Shown here: piece by piece, positions 44,268 through 53,183 of the stretch | Numbering within the stretch: position 1 is the first letter of the stretch | How the letters are laid out: each line of letters begins with the position of its first letter | Assembly (NCBI GenBank): GCA_028292265.1 | Contig: JAQGMR010000055.1 | Location: 1-64,000, forward strand | Length of the DNA stretch: 64,000 bases | DNA from: Herminiimonas sp. | Lineage (GTDB): Bacteria > Pseudomonadota > Gammaproteobacteria > Burkholderiales > Burkholderiaceae_D | Direction of reading: 5' to 3' | Notes under the pieces: model-generated | Database searches by the model: none | Told to the model about the DNA's origin: nothing | What the model saw: the letters and a program-made list of their open reading frames with translations, nothing else | Program-made: the position numbers and the translations under genes

Positions 44268-45329
44268 CTACAACTTTAGGGTCGCCGTTTTGATTTCGTC
44301 ACGCCTTGATTTTTTCCGGGTCGACGGCGTGTTCGCCTGCTGCCCGATCGCTGACCCAATCAATCCAGCCATGAGCCTCAAGGTCTGGACGTCGCGTTCA
44401 CCAAAGGCATTTTTTTCGCGAGATACGATCTTCACTACGCCGACCGAACGGCCCCGGCAGAACAGCGGTGCCACCACCATCGACCCCGTCTCAGGTTGCT
44501 GAGCAGGTCCTGCCTTGATTCGAGCGTCAGCCCCGATATCGCCGCTAATCAAAACGCCGCGGGAGTTCAGACATAGCCCGCTCAATGTGCCTTGCAGCTC
44601 GAATCGCATGCCAATCTGGCGGGCCAGCAAGTCGCTCGCGGCCAGAGTGACTAATTGGTCGCCTTCAAGCAGTTCGAACGCGGCGCCAGCGGCCTCGGTA
44701 AGGTGCTCTATCTTCTGAACGGCGAGGTTGAGAAATGCGTCAAAATCAACTGTCGCTTCAGTCAAGAGCGATTGGGTCGAAATGATTTCGTTCAAGCGTT
44801 GCGCGTCCCGTTCGTAAACCGACATGGCGCGGCGGCGCTGGGAGATCGCATCGATCAATTCCATGTTTGTACGCAGCAGTTCGGCGGTACGCTCCTTCAC
44901 CTGACGCTCAACCTCATTGACCGTATCCTGCAAGGAAATCTGCGACTGCTTGGTCATGTGGATGTCGCTGGCGCTGCCGACGTACTTGATAATGTCGCCC
45001 GAGCCGTCCTTCAGTGGCAAGGAGCGGACGGTATGCCAACGATACTCGCCATCGGCCCGGCGCAGCCGAAGCTCAACGTCGATCGGCAGTCCATGGCAAT
45101 AGCGCTGCCGGCGAATTTTCAGGAAAGCATCCAGGTTCTCGGGGTCTACGACCGAGGTCCACCCTGTCCCCAGCGACTCAGAAACCGTTAGGCCGGTATA
45201 CGCGACCCAAGGCTGGTTCAAGTACTCGACCTGTCCCAGAAGGTCGGTCGTCCATACCATATGCGGCATCGCGTCTGCCATGCGGCGAAAGTACTCGTCT
45301 CTTTCGTCACGTTTGGTGTTGACTAGCAT
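44268..45329 (-). CDS. PAS-GAF sensory protein without kinase domain
   Basis: 353 aa from MLVNTKRDER, with AAGGAG 8 bases upstream. The PAS domain (residues about 15-125) includes MPHMVWTTDLLGQVEYLNQP, WTSVVDPENLD, ADGEYRWHTVRSLPLKDGSG and the PAC motif IIKYVGSASDI. A coiled-coil signalling helix (NEVERQVKERTAELLRTN) leads to a GAF domain (residues about 190-335, GAAFELLEGDQLV, ISGDIGADARI, SMVVAPLFCRGRSVGVVKI). It ends with a basic tail, and the expected histidine kinase or GGDEF is absent. It probably works with a separate kinase or the adjacent receiver. Confidence 0.85.
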   Translation of the reverse strand: MLVNTKRDERDEYFRRMADAMPHMVWTTDLLGQVEYLNQPWVAYTGLTVSESLGTGWTSVVDPENLDAFLKIRRQRYCHGLPIDVELRLRRADGEYRWHTVRSLPLKDGSGDIIKYVGSASDIHMTKQSQISLQDTVNEVERQVKERTAELLRTNMELIDAISQRRRAMSVYERDAQRLNEIISTQSLLTEATVDFDAFLNLAVQKIEHLTEAAGAAFELLEGDQLVTLAASDLLARQIGMRFELQGTLSGLCLNSRGVLISGDIGADARIKAGPAQQPETGSMVVAPLFCRGRSVGVVKIVSREKNAFGERDVQTLRLMAGLIGSAIGQQANTPSTRKKSRRDEIKTATLKL

Positions 45330-45563
45330 CTTGTTGCTCCTTCTGTTGCCCAATGAGTGGGCTGAGGCAATGTAATTGCAACATTGCAACCGACGCAAAC
45401 GGCAGCGTTGACACAAGTCAAGATAGCGTCCGATACGCTGAACTGTTTGCACCAGTACAACACCGCTTGTCGTACCGCAGCTAATCGTTAATGGATAACC
45501 ACAAGTGGGAATGCCTGTAGTTCGGGCGGGAGGACGACTGAAATCGTTGAACAGCTTCGTCGG

Positions 45564-45776
45564 TCATGCCGACTTTGGGTCGGCCGCCATTTGCTCTTCC
45601 TGCTCAGCAGAGAGGGCGTGTGAGAGATAAAGAGAGTCGGCGTCCCCAGCGGAGGTGGCCCCACAGTTAGGGCAAGTGATGACGCCTAGCTGGTAAGACG
45701 TCGACACGGGAGGTCCGAAGGTGTTCACCTGGAAAGGCCTTCCGCATTCCGCTACACCGCACCTTGAAGTTTGCAT
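45564..45776 (-). CDS. small zinc-ribbon-like protein
   Basis: A 70-aa protein from MQTSRCGVAE, preceded by AAAGG 7 bases upstream. Cys6 and Cys11 with ITCPNCGAT (Cys35, Cys38) suggest one zinc knuckle. The C-terminus is acidic and Ala-rich. It resembles small Burkholderiales proteins without known function. The longer in-frame extension to 45869 lacks a ribosome-binding site. Confidence 0.55.
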   Translation of the reverse strand: MQTSRCGVAECGRPFQVNTFGPPVSTSYQLGVITCPNCGATSAGDADSLYLSHALSAEQEEQMAADPKSA

Positions 45777-45947
45777 TGAAACGCCTTTATTCTTGTAAGA
45801 ACGATGGCGAATTGTAGATACTTTGACGTGCATGAAATCAGATACCGCACTGGCATTGACGATAATCAAAGCCGGTTCGCAGGTGGTCGTGTTGGCCGCT
45901 AATCCATACGCATGGCTCGAGCGTCTTCTTAAAGATATGCAGGCCCT

Positions 45948-46823
45948 TTATCCGGCCTTAAGGACCAGGGCCACACCGCCAATCGTCAGGCACATGGCCA
46001 GCACTTCAGCCACCCCGAGAGGCTCCCCAAGCGCAAACGCCGCGGCGACGACCCCGACCACGGGGGTTAGCAGCGTCGCGACCGATGCCGTAGCAGGCGG
46101 CAGGCGGCGCAAGGCCGCAAACCAGCTTATGTAACACACGCCCATGGGGATAATGGTCATGTATGCCATCACGGTCCATCCGGTGGACGTCAGGGCCGAC
46201 AGCACCGGCCGTTCCACCAGAAGCCCATAGGCCACCATGGGGCTGCAGCCGATCGCAAGTTGCCATGCGAGTCCGGCGAATGGCGGCAGTCCAAGCGGCT
46301 TCATGATTATGGTGCCCAGGGCAAAAAGAAACGCAGCTGCCAAGGCCAGCGCAACCCCTGGCAATCGATCGGCGGTGAGGGCAAGGTCGCCTCCGCCGAA
46401 CAGGATGGCAAGTCCAACCACACACATGGAAAGACCTGCGACGCCACGCGCCGTGGGCCTTCGCCCTAGCAGCGGCCAGGCCAGCAATGTGGCCCAGCCC
46501 GGCATGGTGTAGACCAGCAAGGCGCCCTGCCCCGCACTTAACCATTGCATGGCCAGTGTCGAAAAGCCCATCCACGCAAAGACATTGAAGAACGCCGCCA
46601 GCACCAGTCGCGGAATAAGTTTGCGCGGAACCGTCAGCCGTTCGCCCAGTGACATTGCGATGAACGCTATCAGCAATGCAGCGGTCAAGCCGGCACAGCC
46701 GCGCGAAAACAGCGCAGGCCACTCGCGCAGCAGCAGTTTCATGGCTGGCCAGTTCAATCCCCACCCCACCGAGGTGACGACAAGGAAGAGCAGGCCCGCG
46801 GTACGTGATGACAGTCCATTCAT
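45948..46823 (-). CDS. EamA-family (DMT) transporter
   Basis: 291 aa from MNGLSSRTAG, chosen because the upstream extension is hydrophilic and overlaps the Nudix gene. Ten hydrophobic segments form two EamA repeats (GLLFLVVTSVGWGLNWPAMK; VALALAAAFLFALGTIIMKP; ATASVATLLTPVVGVVAAAF). Drug/metabolite transporters export amino acids, metabolites or drugs; the substrate cannot be assigned. The start lies just outside the 3' end of the Nudix gene on the same strand. Confidence 0.85.
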   Translation of the reverse strand: MNGLSSRTAGLLFLVVTSVGWGLNWPAMKLLLREWPALFSRGCAGLTAALLIAFIAMSLGERLTVPRKLIPRLVLAAFFNVFAWMGFSTLAMQWLSAGQGALLVYTMPGWATLLAWPLLGRRPTARGVAGLSMCVVGLAILFGGGDLALTADRLPGVALALAAAFLFALGTIIMKPLGLPPFAGLAWQLAIGCSPMVAYGLLVERPVLSALTSTGWTVMAYMTIIPMGVCYISWFAALRRLPPATASVATLLTPVVGVVAAAFALGEPLGVAEVLAMCLTIGGVALVLKAG

Positions 46824-46872
46824 GGCCGGGGCATTATGCCTCAGGTCGCCCGGCACAAAGGGCTGTTCGCAG

Positions 46873-47295
46873 CTACCAGGACAATCCGAGAAGCAGTTCA
46901 GCCATGCGCGGCCAGCACATGCCGCCGATTTCGTCCCTTGCGGCCCAGCGAAAAGCGTCCACCTCGGGCGTCGGCTTGCCGGAACGGCGGTGTGGAAAAT
47001 GACTGGTGCAAACAAGATGGTCCAGCGTTTCAAATCCCTCAGGGACCGTCAATTTGTAGAGGAAAAGGTCCTTGTCCCGGCGGTAGGCGAAGCGACCAAG
47101 CTCGGTAAAAAGCGCCGGATCAAAGCACAAGCCGGTTTCCTCGGCCATTTCCCGCATGGCCGCGTCCAGTGTGGTTTCACCCGGCTCCTGCATCCCCTTG
47201 GGAATGTCCCAGTGGCGTGTGCCCGTCACATGGCACAGAAGTAGCAGCCCGGTCCGGCTGACGATAAGGGTGCCGCAGGAGGTTGCGCGGGGCAT
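46873..47295 (-). CDS. Nudix hydrolase
   Basis: 140 aa from MPRATSCGTL (AAGGA upstream; a start 19 codons earlier is possible). The complete Nudix box GMQEPGETTLDAAMREMAEE, followed by TGL, matches Gx5Ex7REUxEExGU. It resembles the small hydrolases that clean up (di)nucleoside polyphosphates or modified nucleotides. It is divergent from the YedK/HMCES gene, with 43 bp between starts. Confidence 0.85.
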   Translation of the reverse strand: MPRATSCGTLIVSRTGLLLLCHVTGTRHWDIPKGMQEPGETTLDAAMREMAEETGLCFDPALFTELGRFAYRRDKDLFLYKLTVPEGFETLDHLVCTSHFPHRRSGKPTPEVDAFRWAARDEIGGMCWPRMAELLLGLSW

Positions 47296-47338
47296 GTCGG
47301 AGGTCCTTGCTCGCTGAATTTGAACTACCATAACAGGC

Positions 47339-48121
47339 ATGTGTGGACGCATCAGCCAATACCGCTCGCAACAAGCCTATGCCACAGAAATCGGCTGGCG
47401 CGAATATGCCGAATCGCTGCAACTGCCGCCGATCGACGTTCCGGCAAAACCGCAATTTAACGTGCCACCGGGCATACCTGTTTGGCTCATGCACTGTCTT
47501 GGGGAAGGCGCACGGATTGACCCTGTGTTCTGGGGATATCGCGCCGCCTGGGCAAAAGAAAAAGGCCTCCCGCTCGCCATCAATGCAACCATCGAGAAAG
47601 CGTCAAGCCCGTACTGGCGCGCGCTGTGGCGCAAGGGCCGAGCGATTGTACCGGCCGACGGCTGGTTCGAGTGGACGGGGGAAAAAGGCCGCAAGCAGCC
47701 GTGGCATATCCAGCTCAAAACCGGAGGCCCCATGTTCCTTGCCGCGCTCACGAATTTTCGGCCGGATGCGGAAACGCAGGATGAAGGAAGCGGATTCACC
47801 ATCGTCACGACGCAGGCGGCCGGCGGCATGGTGGACCTTCATGACCGCCGCCCGATTGTGCTGAGTCCGGAGGACGCCCTGCTGTGGCTGGACCACGAAT
47901 TCCCCGCCGAGCAGGCGCAACAGCTGGCTCGCAACATGTCTCTGCCGGCGAGCATGTTCGAGTGGTTTGCGGTCAATCCCGCGGTCAACAAGGCGGGTAA
48001 CGACAGCCCCGACTTTATAACGCCAGCCCCGACTGCCGCCTCAGCCGCGCCAACCCCGACATCAAGCGATTCACCCGGCCTGTTTGACGGGGAGTCTGAT
48101 TGCAATAATCAGCCGACCTGA
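47339..48121 (+). CDS. yedK: SOS-response-associated peptidase (HMCES/YedK)
   Basis: A 260-aa SRAP-domain protein that cross-links to abasic sites in single-stranded DNA through Cys2. Visible: MCGRISQYRS with catalytic Cys2, FNVPPGIPV (Asn), WGYRAAWAKE, NATIEKASSPYWRALWRKGR, CIVPADGWFEW-like AIVPADGWFEWTG (Glu), FTIVTTQAAGGMVDLHDRRP (His). The C-terminal 40 residues are low-complexity Pro/Ala/Ser. Its 3' end overlaps that of the carbonic anhydrase gene. Confidence 0.93.
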   Translation: MCGRISQYRSQQAYATEIGWREYAESLQLPPIDVPAKPQFNVPPGIPVWLMHCLGEGARIDPVFWGYRAAWAKEKGLPLAINATIEKASSPYWRALWRKGRAIVPADGWFEWTGEKGRKQPWHIQLKTGGPMFLAALTNFRPDAETQDEGSGFTIVTTQAAGGMVDLHDRRPIVLSPEDALLWLDHEFPAEQAQQLARNMSLPASMFEWFAVNPAVNKAGNDSPDFITPAPTAASAAPTPTSSDSPGLFDGESDCNNQPT

Positions 48122-48633
48122 ACAAGCTTTTCCTTGTAGGTCGCACTGCGCTCGACGTAGCCGTCGGCTGCGCGCTTGAGATTGGCGATTGCTTCGTCAG
48201 TCAATTCCCTTACCACTTTTGCAGGCGCCCCCAAGATCAGCGAGCGATCCGGGAAGACCTTTCCTTCGGTCACGACAGCACCAGCGCCAACCAGGCAATC
48301 CTTGCCGATCACGGCCCCATTAAGGATCACGGCCTGGATGCCAATCAGGGCACCCTCGCCGATGGTGCAACCATGCACCATGGCTTGATGGCCAATGGTC
48401 ACGCCGTTGGCAATCAGGAGCGGGAATCCAGGGTCGGCATGCAGCACCGCGCCCTCCTGCACATTGGTGTTGTCCCCGAGGCTGATCGCTTCATTGTCGC
48501 CGCGAATAACGGCGCCCGGCCACACGCTGACACGTTCGCCGAGGCGCACGTTGCCGATCACGGTTGCTTCCTTCGCTACATACGCCGAAGCGGCGACATC
48601 GGGCATCAAGTCCCCAAGGCGGTAGATCGTCAT
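48109..48633 (-). CDS. gamma-class carbonic anhydrase-like protein
   Basis: A 174-aa left-handed beta-helix protein of the YrdA/PaaY type. Hexapeptide repeats run throughout (VIGNVRLGERVSVWPGAVIR; ISLGDNTNVQEGAVLHADPG), and zinc ligands sit in TIGHQAMVHGCTIGEG (two His). The start at 48633 has AAGGAAGAAG upstream, 15 bp after the lyase gene. Its role here (CO2/bicarbonate or a thioesterase-like activity in the catabolic cluster) is not clear. Confidence 0.9.
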   Translation of the reverse strand: MTIYRLGDLMPDVAASAYVAKEATVIGNVRLGERVSVWPGAVIRGDNEAISLGDNTNVQEGAVLHADPGFPLLIANGVTIGHQAMVHGCTIGEGALIGIQAVILNGAVIGKDCLVGAGAVVTEGKVFPDRSLILGAPAKVVRELTDEAIANLKRAADGYVERSATYKEKLVQVG

Positions 48634-48647
48634 GCTTCTTCCTTTTT

Positions 48648-49667
48648 TCAGTTGTTATGTGGCTGGTCGCGGGCCAGCGCACGCTCCCGCGTTTCGGCAA
48701 AGCCGGCCGGCGGCGGATGCAGCCGGTCGGACGCTCCGGCCTTCAGCACCTGGCCCGGGACTTCGTGCTGCACCAGTGTCGGCAGCCGTGCCGCGCAAGC
48801 CAGCAACGCAGCAAGGTCGACGCCAGTGTCACATCCCATCTGCTCCAGCATGTGGACCAGATCTTCAGTGCACACATTGCCGGTCGCGCCGGGCGCATAG
48901 GGGCAGCCGCCAAGGCCCCCGAGGGAAGCATCATACCGGTCAATGCCACTGGCAAGGCCAGCCAGCACATTGGGCAGACCCATGGCGCGCGTATTATGAA
49001 AATGCAGTGTCAGCGCGGTGCCCCGCCAGCGCTGCGAAAGCCCCTCGCACAGCGCAGCCACCTGCACCGGATGGGCCATGCCAGTCGTGTCGCAAAGCGT
49101 AATGCCGCTTGCCCCTTGATCACGGAACCAGTCGCCGAGTTTCAGCACTTCTTCCATCGGCACCTCGCCTTCCATCGGACAGCCAAATGCGGTGGATAGC
49201 GAAATGTTGATGGCAGCGGCATTGCCGACCTGCCGGATGATCGTGCCCAGCACATCGCGCGACTGCTGCCGCGTCATGCGCAGGTTGGCGAGGTTATGGG
49301 TTTCGCTGACGGACATGACGAGATTGATTTCATCCACCGCGCATTCGAGCGCGCGTTCCGCCCCACGCAGGTTCGGTACAAGTGCGACGTAGGTAACGCC
49401 AGCGACACGGTCGATCTGCTTCATAACGGCTTCTGCATCGCGCAGCGCCGGGATCGCCTTGGGTGAGGTGAAGGACGTGACTTCGATCTTGGCCAGGCCG
49501 GTGCGAGACAACGCATTCACCATGGCGACCTTGTCTTCGGTAGGCACGAAGACTGGCTCGATCTGCAGACCGTCCCGCATCGCGACGTCATTAATGTAGA
49601 GCCTGCGGCCAGCCAGCGTACGAAAAACCAGTGCATTGGAAACAAGCGACGAGGATGACGAGGACAT
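48648..49667 (-). CDS. mvaB: hydroxymethylglutaryl-CoA lyase
   Basis: A 339-aa TIM-barrel lyase that splits HMG-CoA to acetoacetate and acetyl-CoA. Key motifs: INDVAMRDGLQIE (metal Asp), EVTSFTSPKAIPAL, HFHNTRAMGL (metal His pair) and GLGGCPYAPGATGNVCTEDL with the catalytic Cys. The 30-residue C-terminal tail is basic. It overlaps the CoA-transferase stop by one base, so it is in the same transcription unit. It could also be a citramalyl-CoA-type lyase. Confidence 0.93.
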   Translation of the reverse strand: MSSSSSSLVSNALVFRTLAGRRLYINDVAMRDGLQIEPVFVPTEDKVAMVNALSRTGLAKIEVTSFTSPKAIPALRDAEAVMKQIDRVAGVTYVALVPNLRGAERALECAVDEINLVMSVSETHNLANLRMTRQQSRDVLGTIIRQVGNAAAINISLSTAFGCPMEGEVPMEEVLKLGDWFRDQGASGITLCDTTGMAHPVQVAALCEGLSQRWRGTALTLHFHNTRAMGLPNVLAGLASGIDRYDASLGGLGGCPYAPGATGNVCTEDLVHMLEQMGCDTGVDLAALLACAARLPTLVQHEVPGQVLKAGASDRLHPPPAGFAETRERALARDQPHNN

Positions 49668-50860
49668 CAGATCACTCCTTTTTCGCGCAGGCTTTGCAGC
49701 GCCGCATTACCAACACCGAGTGTGGCGAGAACTTCCTCCGTATGCTGGCCCAAATCAGGGCCACCGCCGACGAAGTCACCCGGTGTACCCGAAAGCTTGG
49801 GCACCACGCCTGGCACCATGAGCTTGCTGCCATCGTTCAGTTGCACCGTGCGCAGCATGTCGCGGGCCGCGTACTGTTCGTCTTCAACGATATCCTTGAC
49901 GGTATAGATTTTGCCGGCCGGTACACCAGCGCGAGCCAGCCCGTCGAGGCACTCTTCCAGGGGGCGCTGCGAACTCCACGCGGCGATAGCTTCGTCAATG
50001 CGGGCCATTTGGGCCACGCGGCCGGGATTGCGCGAGAGCGCCGGATCGTTGCCAAGGTCTTCCCGCCCGATCAAGCTCATGAGCCGGCGATAGATGCTGT
50101 CCCCATTCCCGGCGACCAGCACATAACGGCCGTCCGCGGTGGGGTAGGCATTGGTCGGCGCAATGCCCTGCAATGCGCTTCCCGCAGGCTGTCGGACCGT
50201 GCCGTGACGGTCGTATTCCGGCACTGCGCCTTCCATCATGTTGAACACCGATTCGTACAGGGCAACGTCAATCATCTGTCCCTTCCCACCGTTGGCAACG
50301 CGATGGTAGAGCGCCATCATGACGCCGATTACGCCATGCAGCGCCGACAGTGAATCGCCGATGCTGATGCCCGGACGCACGGGCGCCTTGCCCGGCTCAC
50401 CGGTAATGTGACGCAGGCCGCCCATGGCTTCCGCCACCACGCCGAAGCCGGCCAGGTCGCGCATGGGGCCGCTCTGGCCGTAACCGGAAATGCGCAGCAT
50501 GATGATGCGGGGATTGATGGCCGACAGCGTGTCATAGTCGAGGCCCCATTTTTCGAGCGTACCGGGCCGAAAATTTTCGATGATGACATCGGCTTCCAGC
50601 GCCAGCTTGCGCACCAGGTCCTGCCCTTCCTCTTGCCGCAGGTCGATTGCGACCGATTTCTTGTTGCGGGCCTGGACATGCCACCACACTGATGTGGTGC
50701 CTTCCTCGGTGCGCCAGGAACGTAAAGGGTCACCGACCTTCGGCGGCTCGATCTTGATGACATCCGCGCCGAAGTCGCCGAGAGTCCTCGCGGCGAAGGG
50801 GCCTGCGATCAGGCTGCCCATTTCAAGTACCCGCAGGCCGGAGAGAGGTCGATTTGTCAT
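49667..50860 (-). CDS. CaiB/BaiF (class III) CoA transferase
   Basis: A 397-aa family III CoA transferase. GLRVLEMGSLIAGPFAARTL, IKIEPPKVGDPLRSW, WHVQARNKKSVAIDL, VIIENFRPGTLEKWGLDYD, LRISGYGQSGP, and the catalytic Asp in GISIGDSLSALHGVIGVMMA. The partner lyase suggests that it activates 3-hydroxy-3-methylglutarate or a related dicarboxylate with succinyl-CoA as donor (SUGCT-like). It lies between dctP and mvaB on one strand. Confidence 0.9.
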   Translation of the reverse strand: MTNRPLSGLRVLEMGSLIAGPFAARTLGDFGADVIKIEPPKVGDPLRSWRTEEGTTSVWWHVQARNKKSVAIDLRQEEGQDLVRKLALEADVIIENFRPGTLEKWGLDYDTLSAINPRIIMLRISGYGQSGPMRDLAGFGVVAEAMGGLRHITGEPGKAPVRPGISIGDSLSALHGVIGVMMALYHRVANGGKGQMIDVALYESVFNMMEGAVPEYDRHGTVRQPAGSALQGIAPTNAYPTADGRYVLVAGNGDSIYRRLMSLIGREDLGNDPALSRNPGRVAQMARIDEAIAAWSSQRPLEECLDGLARAGVPAGKIYTVKDIVEDEQYAARDMLRTVQLNDGSKLMVPGVVPKLSGTPGDFVGGGPDLGQHTEEVLATLGVGNAALQSLREKGVI

Positions 50861-50908
50861 GGTGTTCCGTTCGGTGGCATCGATTGGGTTGGCATTGGAA
50901 GCTGGGCT

Positions 50909-51934
50909 TTACAGCTTGTCCGGGCTAAAGCCGGTTTCCTTGTAGATCGACTGCAGCAGGTCCTTGCCGACCAGGCCTTCCATGTCACGGTGCGTTTTCA
51001 TCAGGACCTTTTTCCAGGACTTCCTTTCTTCTGGAGTAAGTTGAATGATTTGCGTCTTGCCCGACTTGCGGATCGCTTCCAGCGCCATATCGTTTTCCTG
51101 CTGGGCGATCTTGTCGAAGTAGGTCGTGGTGTCCTTCATCGTCGTCTCCAGAATGGCCCGTATATCAGCCGGCAAGCCGTCGACGAAGCGCTTGTTCATG
51201 ACAACGACATAGCCGTGGTAGCCATGATCCGACATGGTCATGTATTTCTGCACTTCATGCATTTTCTGCGTGTAGATGTTCGAGGTCGGATTTTCCTGCC
51301 CGTCCACGACACCGGTCTGCAGCGCCTGGTACAACTCCGAAAAACCCATCATCTGCGGCAAGGCGCCGAGCGCGCGCATTTGCGAATCCAGGACCTTGGA
51401 GGACTGAATGCGCATCTTCAGGCCACGAAAATCTTCAGGCTTGTGCAGAGGACGGTTCGCGGTCATTTCCTTGAATCCGTTATTCCAGAACGCCATGCCG
51501 GACAGCCCCTTGATCTCCAGTCGCTTGAGCATGCCGTGCCCGATCTGGCCGTTGGTAACCTTGCGCGCTTCCTCCACATTGTCGAAGAGGTAGGGCAGAT
51601 CGAAGACTTCAAATTCGCGCACGCCCATGGGGCCAAATTTGCCCGGCGCCGGCGCCAGGATCTGCACCGATCCAAGCTGCAGCGCGTCCAACTCTTCCTT
51701 GTCCTTGTACAGCGTGCCGTTGGCATACACCTCCACCTTGACCCGGCCCTTCGTCCGCTCTTCCATCAGTTTCTTGAAGTAATCGCTCGCCTTGCCCTTG
51801 GGCGAATCGCTCGCCGTGACATGGCTGAACTTCATGACAATTGGCTGCTGCGCCAATGCGCTGCTGAAGCCTGAAGTGGCGAGGCCGGTTACGGCGACTG
51901 CGGCCAGCACAGTGAATAGACGGCGGGTAATCAT
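50909..51934 (-). CDS. TRAP-type C4-dicarboxylate-like solute-binding protein (DctP family)
   Basis: 341 aa from MITRRLFTVL with AGGAG upstream. The signal peptide ends FSSALA. The mature part is DctP: MKFSHVTASDSPKGKASDYF, LEIKGLSGMAFWNNGFKEM, the substrate-binding Arg in GLKMRIQSSKVLDSQM, and QTGVVDGQENPTSNIY. No dctQ or dctM genes are visible in the window, so it must use membrane subunits encoded elsewhere. It is expected to bind the acid processed by the downstream CoA transferase and lyase. Confidence 0.92.
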   Translation of the reverse strand: MITRRLFTVLAAVAVTGLATSGFSSALAQQPIVMKFSHVTASDSPKGKASDYFKKLMEERTKGRVKVEVYANGTLYKDKEELDALQLGSVQILAPAPGKFGPMGVREFEVFDLPYLFDNVEEARKVTNGQIGHGMLKRLEIKGLSGMAFWNNGFKEMTANRPLHKPEDFRGLKMRIQSSKVLDSQMRALGALPQMMGFSELYQALQTGVVDGQENPTSNIYTQKMHEVQKYMTMSDHGYHGYVVVMNKRFVDGLPADIRAILETTMKDTTTYFDKIAQQENDMALEAIRKSGKTQIIQLTPEERKSWKKVLMKTHRDMEGLVGKDLLQSIYKETGFSPDKL

Positions 51935-52079
51935 GCGGTGTCTCCTGACTTTATTGGAATGGATCTGTCGGCCATGCCAACAGAGTGCTCGAAATGGTAA
52001 TCCGGCATGCCGCGCAAGAAAATGCGTATTCTGCGACGGCGCCATCGCGAAATACGACGGCAAGATTGGGTGGCAAAAC

Positions 52080-52967
52080 CTAGTCGCGCTGCTGCAGATG
52101 GCGCACCAGCATCTGCGCTGCCACGGGCAATGCCGCAAACGAGCGGACGCAAATCTTCAGTTCCCGCGCGGCCCAGTTTTCGTTGAGGGTTACGATGCGA
52201 ATGCCGAGCGTGCGGGTATACGGTTCCGCCACGGCGCGCGGCATGATGCCGATACCAAGGCCGGTTTGCACCATTAAACACAGGGCGTCATAGCTGGTGA
52301 CGTGGATCGCGATGCGGACCGTTTTTTCCAGCTCGCCGGCGGCCTTGATAAGTTGCAGGTCGATTGCGCTACCGGTGCGCAAGCCCACGTAGTCAAAGGC
52401 GAGCGTTTCCATGAACTTGACAGAGCGGCGCCGTGCGAGAGCATGGCTGTGTGGCGTGATCAGGACCAGTTCGTCTTCCCGGTATGGGAGCACTTCAAGC
52501 TGGTCGCCATGCGGCATCATGGTGAAGATGCCGATGTCGGCGACATTTTCAGCCACGGCGCGAGTAATGACGGTGCTGATGTTTTCTTCGAGGTGGATCT
52601 GGACGTCGGGATGCCGGGCGAGGAAAGTCTTGATCGCCACGGGCAGGAATTGTGTGATTGCAGAGATGTTGGCGGTGACCCTGACATGACCCCGTACGCC
52701 GCTCGCGTACTCGCTCATTTGCGCGTAGATTTCATCGATCTCGTGCAGCAGTCCACGCGCCATATTGGCTAGCGCAATGCCGGCCGAGGTCGGCTCCACG
52801 CCCTTGTTGTTACGCGCGAGGAGCTTTGTCTTAAGGCTGTATTCGAGATCGCTGATGCGCTTGCTGACGGCGGACGGAGCAATATGGTCGCGCTCCGCCG
52901 CGGCGGCGATGGAGCCGTGTTCCACGACATGGACAAAGAGCTGCAGCGAGACTGGATCAAGCTTCAT
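52080..52967 (-). CDS. LysR-type transcriptional regulator
   Basis: 295 aa from MKLDPVSLQL; the longer upstream frame runs into repeats and is not credible. The N-terminal winged helix is LQLFVHVVEHGSIAAAAERD, HIAPSAVSKRISDLEYSL. The effector domain has GHVRVTANISAITQFLPVAI and LGIGIMPRAVAEPY. It lies upstream of dctP on the same strand and probably controls the DctP-CoA transferase-lyase cluster in response to the transported acid. Confidence 0.92.
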   Translation of the reverse strand: MKLDPVSLQLFVHVVEHGSIAAAAERDHIAPSAVSKRISDLEYSLKTKLLARNNKGVEPTSAGIALANMARGLLHEIDEIYAQMSEYASGVRGHVRVTANISAITQFLPVAIKTFLARHPDVQIHLEENISTVITRAVAENVADIGIFTMMPHGDQLEVLPYREDELVLITPHSHALARRRSVKFMETLAFDYVGLRTGSAIDLQLIKAAGELEKTVRIAIHVTSYDALCLMVQTGLGIGIMPRAVAEPYTRTLGIRIVTLNENWAARELKICVRSFAALPVAAQMLVRHLQQRD

Positions 52968-53094
52968 GTTTTCCTGGGGTTGCCGCAGAGGTGATAGTCC
53001 TGCTCGTTGAGCGGGACAGATCCTCGAGCGGATAGCGGCCGCCGGACCGTTCAGCCTTATGGTGCCCCCGAGGGATCGGATGAAGGGGCATTGG

Positions 53095-53128
53095 GTCAAT
53101 GGATGGACGGATGGACGGATGGACGGAT
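53095..53128 (+). repeat. 8-bp microsatellite (GGATGGAC)n
   Basis: About three and a half copies of GGATGGAC lie between the divergent lysR and outer-membrane-protein genes, roughly 130 bp upstream of lysR and 55 bp upstream of the other gene. Confidence 0.7.
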
Positions 53129-53183
53129 TGTATCGTCTGTCGCCATCGCGTGACACGAGGGCGGCGGAAGGTACAATGAAGGC

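Noticed and set aside
45823-46134. Plus-strand open frame at the 3' end of the EamA gene
   Set aside because: Its second half is antisense to the transporter and it has no ribosome-binding site or family.
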